Below are positions 36,301 through 43,183 of a stretch of 43,183 nt of DNA, one piece after another. The stretch comes from Paraglomus occultum (lineage: Eukaryota > Glomeromycota > Glomeromycetes > Paraglomerales > Paraglomeraceae). Location: the NCBI GenBank assembly GCA_910592205.1, contig CAJVPJ010000119.1:1-43183 (forward strand), written 5' to 3'. The notes beneath the pieces are model-generated. The model saw only the letters and a program-made list of their open reading frames with translations. It was not told the DNA's origin and did no database searches. Position 1 is the first letter of the stretch; each line of letters starts with the position of its first letter. A program made the position numbers and the translations under genes.

Positions 36301-37252
36301 TCAGAGACCGTGACCATATATTTGATCGTAGACAATGTTATTCAGGCTAAACGATCTATTATTTCTCCTCCTCTTAGACTTTCTGGTAGCACTCGTACAA
36401 TTGTTTTGAACAAGCGATTTGGCTATGTTCAAATTTTCTGTAAGATAAGGAAACCGCGGGTCGAGTGGATATTGATCAACAAAACTGGAGAATGTGGTAA
36501 CCATGTATTTGTAGGCTTGACTACAAATAACTGAATCAGGAATTTGATGGACAGATGGAGTGCTTCCAGTCGTGTTGAACGTGAAAAAGACAATTGCTGG
36601 GTCAGCGGGGACTACAAGACGAGCTATGTCTGGAGAAACTATTGTCGCTGCGTAGTTTATGATATCACGGTCAATTTGCCAACGGAAACTGTCTGTATTA
36701 AACGAGACTTTTATGGATTAGTAGTTGTTTACGTCACCACTTGTACAACAATTTCGCGAGACAATTCTTACCTCCGTTCGCGTCTTTGGTGCAAAAGACA
36801 TTTTTCTCCGGGATAAAGTTTCGAAGTGTTATATAGGCATACGTGGCGTTTATGATTCCGGGATCATTGCTAGCTCCAACTAGATCTCCACATCCGGTTT
36901 CGATGGTCTTTGATCCAGCAATAGCCTCTTGCTCTGTGCACGTACTTGGGTTTGAGCATGCAGCATCGTACGCATCTTTGAGTAATTGAGGGACAGTTGG
37001 ATCAAAAGGGCTAAGTCCAGGTTTCGCACGATTGACAATTTCCTTTTCCAGTTGACCATAAAAGTCACATGGGTGAAGCTGACCAGGAAGACCGTTACCA
37101 GTAAAGTAGTTTGGAGAAAAAATCGAGTCAATGGCAGCTTGACATTGGGTACAAGTAGTTGAAGGGACGTTTACAGGGCAAACGAGTTCCCCGTTTATCG
37201 GGAGCGCGATAAACAAAATAAACGAGAAAACGAAAAGAGCAAATGTACGCAT
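36301..37252 (-). CDS. secreted cysteine-rich protein, paralogue B (undescribed family)
   Basis: Exons 36772-37252 and 36301-36692, 290 aa. The signal peptide (core FALFVFSFILFIALPI) is followed by ELVCPVNVPS and CTQCQAAIDS. Blocks shared with paralogue A are LHPCDFY, FDPTVPQLL, GCGDLVGAS, FCTKDANGD, VICSQAYKYMV, LDPRFPYLTENL and LVQNNC. All ten cysteines and the phase-1 intron position are conserved, yet most other residues differ, so the duplication is old. After the last Cys comes a basic stretch (RKSKRRRNN) and a tail different from that of A. The dead Tc1/mariner copy ends 167 bp beyond the stop codon. The family was not recognised; secretion is the only property I can support. Confidence 0.75.
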
Positions 37253-37971
37253 TGGAAGCAGTGTACTAATATGGAAGTTTGCTTTACTTGATGCTCGGTT
37301 CGCCTGTCGAGTCTTTTTATAGGAGCAACAAATGACTACATCAAGTGGAGTTTATTCGACACACATACTACGCCAAATGGTAGCGTATACCTTTTTAGAA
37401 AGTTTTGTTTTTTTTCTAAGATTTTTAGTAATGATTTTAGCAAGCCACTGTATGTTCTCGATTGAGATCGTCATTTATTTATTTATTTATTTATTTATTT
37501 GTTTTCTAGTTTATGAGTTTTATGAGTCCTATTGTTTGTATATATTTGGTTACAAAGGTTAAATAAACAAAGACTTGTATTTGGAAGGGTCAAAGAGAGA
37601 AGGGACGTTTTGTAAAACAATCGAAACTGTTGGCATTGAAAATTCTGCCGGATTTTTTGATTGCCATATACACCGAATAGACAAAATCTTTGATTCAACG
37701 TGAAAATTGTTTAAAATGAAATTTCAGAAGCCTTATTTCGCTTTGCCTTGTTTACGTTAAATGAGTGGTTTTATTATAATTCAATGAGCTCGTTTTCATT
37801 GCATTGACGAGAAATGGAAAGCCATATTAATTTCTTAATTTATTTGTCAAGACTTTGTAGCACACAGCGTGGTCATTGAGATCGTCATTAAGCATCTGAG
37901 GTCATGAGACCTTATAAATCATTTGATTCACAAAATATTGAGGCTCAGTTGACTCGCCAAAATTGAACAAA
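37253..37971. other. intergenic upstream of CSN9-like gene
   Basis: Holds an ATTT microsatellite (about 37472-37500). No gene recognised. Confidence 0.4.
37472..37500. repeat. (ATTT)n microsatellite
   Basis: About seven uninterrupted TTTA units. Confidence 0.9.
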
Positions 37972-38479
37972 ATGTCACAAATACCAGAAGCTGAAGGTAG
38001 TAGGAAATCTAGTCCATGTAATTCTACTCCCTCTTCCCCAATTGAAGAGAAAAAGTGACTTAGTAATCGCCGACGAACAAACTAGTGGGCACTATCAGTG
38101 AAACGAGACTCGGGTATGCTGTCGGGGTTATTTGACATCACACTCTGACTCTTGTCTTTTCTTTATTAGAGGACTTGTATGATCCAATGCCCGTTGATGA
38201 ATTTGAAGATGGTCTTGGGAGAAGCTTGTATCAATCACAGAGTAGCTTCAACAGAGAAGGAAATAGTGGTCAGGGTACCTATATGGCTGACGAGAGTCTC
38301 TTACAAGGCACTTTGCATAAAGGTGGCCATAAACATGGACAAAATACTGACAAAATACTCGACCAGGACTTCTTCAATGGTAGGTTTGGCGAGTGCTATT
38401 GAACTTTAACGATTCATTAATTGACTCGCGTTCTCTTGAAGATTTTCCGGATGATTTCGATGATGACGATCTTAAATAA
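37972..38479 (+). CDS. COPS9: CSN9/CSNAP-like acidic subunit of the COP9 signalosome
   Basis: Three exons: 37972-37996, 38170-38379 and 38442-38479; 90 aa. Splicing the last exon yields the C-terminus DQDFFNDFPDDFDDDDLK, which matches the diagnostic Phe/Asp-rich end of human CSNAP (DFFNDFEDLFDDDD). This tail tucks into the COP9 signalosome, the complex that removes Nedd8 from cullins. The N-terminal part (MSQIPEAEEDLYDPMPVDEF) is also acidic; the middle is polar and poorly conserved. The human protein has 57 residues, so this one is longer. Because the signature is short and split by an intron, it would be missed by simple frame calling. The main alternative is another small acidic subunit such as Sem1/Dss1, but that lacks the DFFNDF pattern. 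Confidence 0.65.
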
Positions 38480-38894
38480 ACAATCATCAGACTAACCGTT
38501 GGGTGAGAATATACGATCGACTTTCTTTAATATTACATCAATCTTATTTTATTATAACAATATTGGGGAAGTTATTACTATGAACTTGGTAAGGTCTCGA
38601 TTGCTTAAACTTTTACTCGAGTATGGATTAGATCGCAACACTATTGTCAATATAATATACACGGCGCTTCGTCGTATCAATTCGTGTAATACTCGAGTGC
38701 AACTTTGCAGGACACTACGTAGGTTAGCTGTATAAGGATTGGTCATGGATCATGTCAGGTCTACCCAACGATGTGACATATGAAAAAAGTAAAGAGAATG
38801 CAAATACCTTCAATTTTCTGTACTGCCAGCATAGTATTACGCTTTACAGTTTGCTAGGAGCAACAGTATCCATTAGAATATGGAAACGATCTAT
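38480..38894. other. region between convergent CSN9-like and CEP135-like genes
   Basis: The two stop codons are about 415 bp apart. Open frames on both strands at 38500-38746 overlap each other and show no known motif. Confidence 0.35.
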
Positions 38895-40862
38895 CTATCT
38901 TTCCGTTTCCACACTTTGCTCTTGCTGTTGAGATTCATGTCCATCATCAATCGACTCGGTGGGGGGATTAATGTCAAATTGCATATTAGAACCAAGCTCA
39001 AGCAGCCTCTCGGCTGTCGACAGGAACCTGTTCGTAAGAGTTTCAAGCTGATATGTGGTTTTCCTCAAAGAGTCTTTAAGCTGTTGATTCTCTCGGGAAA
39101 CATCTGAATTAAATTAGACAAGCATAACAGTTAAAAATATCGAGAACTCGATATCACCTACCATCAAAGTCTTTCTTTAATTGTTCGTTTTCTGTGTTGA
39201 GGGCCTTCAAGTACTTGTTACGTGTCGCCTAGAACAACCCCATGAGATGTCTGCAATAATAATCAAACTTTTGAGGGAAACGTGAACTTACTATGTCGTT
39301 CGATTGCCTTCTGTCTCGTGACCTTGCTAACAAATATTGCAAAATTAAACATGTTTACATCGTATTATTTATTAAACTATGATAATAATACAAGTTAAAT
39401 CATGATTACCAAGTCTGTAAACATCATTATGTGTCTCTTCAACCCCCTTGACCACTTTTTCATGTTGTTCCATGTTATTAAGCAACACTGTGTTTCTGTT
39501 TTTCACATCGTTCAGCTCTTCAATTATAGATTGTGTTTCTTGTTCCTGTTCTTTGAGTAACATTGATCGTCGTTCCTTGAGTTTGGCTAAATCCTACAGG
39601 TTCGGACAACGCTCTGTAACAAGTTTTACTGGTAGTGAACGGCCCAATAGTTGCATTCGCTTACCTGTTCGAGATTTATTATGTATTCATGAAGGTATTC
39701 GGTCTGCATCTCTAATTGTCGAACTCGAGAATCGGAAGATGTACCAGTTGCTTCATCTTCTTTAAAAATATCGGAAAGTTTCTTTGCTCGTTTTGAAACC
39801 AACTGTGTATTAAGACGCGCTATTTCTTGTTCCCTTGTTGTGATTTGTTGTTTGAGACCTAGAATCTAAGGGTAAACGCGTATTCACAAAAAGCCTTAGC
39901 ACGTTGTTGCTGAAATCATTGCCGCCGCGAGTCAATTATAAAAACAATAACACACTTCAGCTTGATATTCCTTTTCTCTTTCTATAAGCGTTTTATTGTT
40001 GCTATCCAGCTGATTTAAGCGTCTTTGGTATAATTTAATGGTATCAACAACATGTGGATCTGGTTGTTTAATTGTATCATATTTATCGGATATGGGCTCT
40101 AAAAGCAAAGCACAATAATTTTAGATATAATCGCGCGCGCGCATATAAAAAAAAGCTCAAATTTTGTTAAAATACCCAGAGGAACATTCAACTCAATTTG
40201 CCCCGAAACAGCTTCCGTCAAAGTGGATTTCCCGGGCCCTTTTCGCGTACCTAAGCAATTAATGGATAGACATAATAAGTAAAATATGTACGCTAAAATT
40301 ACAATCAAAGTCAACGCAAAAATAGTGCATTCTTTATACTTTACAAGACTTTAACAAATTTTCAATTTTTTTGCATTCACTATCCAGTTTTCTCTCTGCT
40401 TCTCGTGTCATTCCAATGTACTGGCCATTCACAAATCTCATCGCGTTAATCTCATTTTCATGTTTTCTAATTACTTTTTGTGCTTCCCAATTTTCTTGCC
40501 TCCTCGCTTCGACATTATGTATAAGATCCAAATGAAGCTGGTTATTTTCTTTTGTCAAAGTCACAACCAATCGTCGAAGTACTTCGGCCTAGTAAAACGT
40601 TCACAAGAGCTTAAATTCAGCTAAAAGTCCCTTTCTCGTTTCAGAAAATAAGTACCTGACTATTAGCATTAATTTTCTCTTGTTCTAGTTTCGATTTTCC
40701 TTGTTTTAATGACCGACAGGTTTCAGTTATCGTGACGAATTCATTTATAAGCTTTTGAACGGCTGTGGCGGCTTCGGGTTCAAGAGAAAGTTGGTCAAAC
40801 AGTCTGCGGAGGCTTGCAAACGTTGCAAATTCTTGGAGCGAATCCGCTGTTGTGGTTGGCAT
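38895..40862 (-). CDS. CEP135/TSGA10-like coiled-coil protein
   Basis: Nine exons with agreeing phases: 40656-40862, 40345-40588, 40176-40250, 39956-40098, 39665-39865, 39410-39593, 39292-39326, 39162-39228 and 38895-39103; 454 aa. The N-terminus (FASLRRLFDQLSLEPEAATA, then LINEFVTITETCRSLKQGKS) follows the conserved start of CEP135, including the heptads VVTLTKENNQLHLDLI and NAMRFVNGQYI. A proline-containing break, IKQPDPHVVDTIK, sits where CEP135 has PDPYIADLL. The rest is almost all coiled coil (LKQQITTREQEIARL, SIIEELNDVKNRN, LRKTTYQLETLT). In flagellated eukaryotes CEP135/Bld10 builds the centriole cartwheel. The protein is much shorter than animal CEP135 (over 1,100 aa). A different role at the spindle pole, or a general coiled-coil protein, remains possible. 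Confidence 0.65.
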
Positions 40863-40940
40863 GGAGGAACGTGAAAGAACCAAAATTGCTATGTGGAGTA
40901 GGCGCGTCTTTGGAGAATGTGTCGAACACGTGAATATTCA

Positions 40941-41066
40941 AATATGGGGAAAGGCTAAAGCGGAGCAGAACGTGATCCTGTATTTGCAGTTTTATTGGCT
41001 GCCATACAAATTTGACCAATGGAATTGCGAGGGATCTGCTCCGCTTTAGACATGCCCCAAATATGG
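40941..41066. mobile_element. 126-bp inverted-repeat element (MITE-like)
   Basis: Terminal inverted repeats of about 28 bp with a few mismatches: the left arm contains GGCTAAAGCGGAGCAGA and the right arm its counterpart TCTGCTCCGCTTTAGAC. The interior is about 65 bp and non-coding. It lies just upstream of the CEP135-like start. The superfamily is undetermined. Confidence 0.6.
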
Positions 41067-41378
41067 AAAGAGAACAAATTTAACATTAAATTCCGTTTAC
41101 AACGCACGGGGGAAGGAAATAAAATAATACATTTATTGACTATACAGAATGCAATGTAAAGATAGCGTCTTTGTCGCACGGTCATGTTTAGGATGAACCA
41201 GAACAGTAATCGGGCTAAACGTTGACAAGCCCAAGATCGGGCCGTTATCATGTCACTCTATCGGCCATTGTCAGAAGTGTTTATTTCTCTAAACCATATT
41301 GCATGATCCTATCTCCGCTTTACTAGTGTAAAGGCAAACTATGCACTGACAAAGTTCGTTCAATAAAAATATATCACC

Positions 41379-42377
41379 TTATCGTAAATCGTTTGCAATA
41401 CTCGCACTTTTCTCATTCTCATCTGAATCCTCCCTCAGATTCAAATCTACCATTTCCAAGTATGTCGCTTTGTCATTAACACCATCCAATTCAACAGTAA
41501 TGTCGTTCACATTTACATCACTCTTCCGCGCCTCCTCACCGTCGCTCCCATTTTCATCACTACCCTTCATAACCCTTTCGACACTGATTCCATCGACAGC
41601 ATTGACAGAAATTCTCTCCTCTCCCACTCTTTGCCCGTCTTCCGAATTTGCCCAAACGCTAACAGCATCTAACCCAAAATATTTTCCACCATGTGTAGTA
41701 CCATCAAGCACGTCCCTCAACCTATCCAGCCGTCTCTTTGCCTCTCGCTCATCTATAACGCCGCCCGAATCCACTACATCCAGCTGCAAATCGGCTAGCG
41801 ACTCCATAAATGGTCGTCGCGGCGTACTAAATGCCAGTTCGATTTTTGAATCGAGATTTTTCTCGGTCACAAAATCCGTTGTTGATTGATAGAGATATAA
41901 ACAATGTCGAAGACGCTGTTCGCGTAGTTTTTGAGTATGTTCATTATAGTTTACCAAGGCTCGTTGACGCTTGATTACAGGATATTCAGGTGAGACAAAT
42001 GGTTGACGGTTTTGCAGGGAGAGTTGATCAGAAGTCCTGTCCAATTGGGATTTTATGGATATAGCGGACTTTACACTGTCCGAGGCTGGATCAGTCTTGG
42101 GAATAGTAGAAGGGGTGGGTTCCTCGGTGGTTTCCTTGAGAAATTGCGATTTGACTTGTTTCAGTTCAAGTTTGTATCTTTTAAAGTCGTCATATTTATA
42201 CGTTGAGGTTGGTTGCAAATTAGGCCGAGGAAAATTTTTGGATATAGATCTTGCAGATGGGCGATTTCGAGAACTTCTTGACTTGGATGCATAAGAGCGG
42301 ATTAGATGTTTTTGATATAATTTTATGAAACCAGTTGAATCATGAGAATGTAAATTGAAGAGTCGGTTAGAAAACAT
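41379..42377 (-). CDS. PET123: mitochondrial small ribosomal subunit protein mS26 (Pet123-like)
   Basis: Single exon of 332 codons from the ATG at 42377; a TTG further upstream is unlikely to be used. The N-terminus looks like a mitochondrial presequence: MFSNRLFNLHS, basic, ending around LIRSYASKSRSSRNR. The central block NYNEHTQKLREQRLRHCLYL with QSTTDFVTEKNLDSKIE corresponds to the most conserved part of yeast Pet123 ([20 protein letters not shown] followed by FIVTESQLLKKI), in both spacing and residues. The C-terminal third is acidic and poorly conserved, as is common for fungal mitoribosomal proteins. The call rests mainly on this block. Confidence 0.65.
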   Translation of the reverse strand: MFSNRLFNLHSHDSTGFIKLYQKHLIRSYASKSRSSRNRPSARSISKNFPRPNLQPTSTYKYDDFKRYKLELKQVKSQFLKETTEEPTPSTIPKTDPASDSVKSAISIKSQLDRTSDQLSLQNRQPFVSPEYPVIKRQRALVNYNEHTQKLREQRLRHCLYLYQSTTDFVTEKNLDSKIELAFSTPRRPFMESLADLQLDVVDSGGVIDEREAKRRLDRLRDVLDGTTHGGKYFGLDAVSVWANSEDGQRVGEERISVNAVDGISVERVMKGSDENGSDGEEARKSDVNVNDITVELDGVNDKATYLEMVDLNLREDSDENEKSASIANDLR

Positions 42378-42821
42378 TTCAAAAATAAGTATCAAAACTC
42401 CCCAATAAAATTGGATCGTCTATTTGATTGCACGGGACAATTATCACATGGCAGATGCTAGGTTCCACTTAACGTTAACCTTTTTAGGAAATCATAGAAC
42501 CGGCGATTCATCAGAGAATGAACAAAATAAATTTTAGTATTATAATATACAAAGCTACTCTAAGACAAGGAAAAAATTTTGAAATAAAAGAATTCGATTG
42601 ATTTGATAGAGCTGAAGACGTCATCTGCTAACGCAACAACATATTGTTAAACGTTATTTCGCGCGGTTGATATAAACAGCAGTTCTTGGTATATATCCCT
42701 TGACAGTTCTAGGACTGTAGAAACCGAATTTGTTTTGCATTTTTATGATTTAGAATGTTAAGCAGCATATTCCGCGTAACGCCGTGTCTGCATAATAATA
42801 AATTTATTTTACGCAAATTTA
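42378..42821. other. intergenic, no gene supported
   Basis: AT-rich upstream region of the mS26-like gene; no other feature seen. Confidence 0.4.
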
Positions 42822-42977
42822 CTAAATCAACAGATTCGAGAGCATAAGAACTGTTTCACAGGTCGCGTAGCGATTATTTGGGCCGGTACAATTTCTACAC
42901 CTTTCTTTAGGGTCAACTTGCGTGATGCCTACTGTCCTCTGTGGCAAGCCTTTTTCTTGTCCTCCGAAAGTTCCTGT
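42822..42977 (-). CDS. possible terminal exon of an unrecognised Cys-containing protein
   Basis: An AG acceptor preceded by a T-rich tract (TATATTTTAG) opens a 52-codon frame to a stop at 42822. It contains GTFGGQEKGLPQRTVGITQ and ERCRNCTGPNNRYATCETVL. Three clustered cysteines and the composition suggest a real, possibly secreted protein. Upstream exons would lie towards or beyond the right edge; a weak open stretch is visible near 43115-43180. No family recognised. Confidence 0.35.
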   Translation of the reverse strand, partial: TGTFGGQEKGLPQRTVGITQVDPKERCRNCTGPNNRYATCETVLMLSNLLI

Positions 42978-43183
42978 CTAAAATATACCGATTAAACATT
43001 GGGGTAGCTGAAAAGGTTGGCGAAAGATGCGTAAATGTTTATGCACTTTATCAGATGGATTAAATTAGTGCACGGATGGCTTCAATCAGACTAATACTAG
43101 ACAACATCATTGTCTAATCCGTATCTAAAAAGATAGCTCCATCCAGCAAAGCCCGGAGAAAAATCCCACGGGCGCCATTTACA
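42978..43183. other. window edge, probably intron or upstream part of a minus-strand gene
   Basis: A short open minus-strand stretch at about 43115-43180 (VNGARGIFLRALLDGAIFLD) could belong to the gene whose last exon is at 42822-42977. The evidence is weak. Confidence 0.2.

Noticed and set aside
40130-40141. CG-dinucleotide run inside the CEP135-like gene
   Set aside because: A short microsatellite within an intron; no further structure.
1-43183. CRISPR array, operon or bacterial gene cluster
   Set aside because: No regularly spaced short repeats; all conserved genes carry spliceosomal introns and belong to a eukaryotic nuclear genome.

Overview
The window is an AT-rich stretch of a eukaryotic, fungal nuclear genome. 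Every conserved gene is split by short GT-AG introns, and the intergenic DNA is full of A/T runs. Most conserved genes had to be rebuilt exon by exon, because single open frames show only parts of them. The gene set points to an early-diverging fungus of the Mucoromycota, most probably Glomeromycotina (arbuscular mycorrhizal fungi): a tyrosine-kinase-like kinase fused to near-identical 28-residue LRR repeats, an SSB-type fungal Hsp70, and genes usually missing from model yeasts (NELF-C/D, INTS11, CSN9, CEP135-like). The taxonomic call is inference.

Layout. 1-4.1 kb: a 67-bp tandem duplication, then a kinase-LRR gene (-) whose last repeats lie out of frame. 4.1-7.6 kb: no supported gene. 7.6-10 kb: a GPI-anchored Kre9/KNH-type wall protein (+) converging on a multi-pass membrane protein (-). 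10-12.8 kb: nearly empty. 12.9-17.8 kb: an RNA and translation block with RRP41 (-), SFM1 (-) and INTS11 (+); SFM1 and INTS11 share a 150-bp divergent promoter. 17.8-21.6 kb: hypothetical fragments. 21.7-26.2 kb: NELF-C/D (-) diverging from an SLC25 mitochondrial carrier (+). 26.3-29.6 kb: TOM22 (-) diverging from an SSB-type Hsp70 (+). 30.2 kb: tRNA-Thr(AGU). 30.9-37.3 kb: two paralogous secreted cysteine-rich proteins (-) separated by a Tigger/pogo relic and a dead Tc1/mariner element with its inverted repeats and TA duplication preserved. 37.9-38.5 kb: a CSN9/CSNAP-like acidic protein (+). 38.9-40.9 kb: a CEP135-like coiled-coil protein (-). 40.9-42.4 kb: a small inverted-repeat element, then a mitoribosomal mS26/Pet123-like protein (-). 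The right edge holds a possible last exon of an unrecognised Cys-rich protein.

Several genes fall into functional sets: RNA processing and transcription control (RRP41, INTS11, NELF-C/D), protein synthesis (SFM1, SSB, tRNA-Thr, mS26) and mitochondrial import or transport (TOM22, SLC25, mS26). They do not form an operon. The most novel items are the secreted cysteine-rich family and the retention of NELF-C/D, CSN9 and CEP135-like genes. A recurring gene structure also stands out: tiny first coding exons, down to a bare ATG in RRP41 and ATG+G in the carrier.
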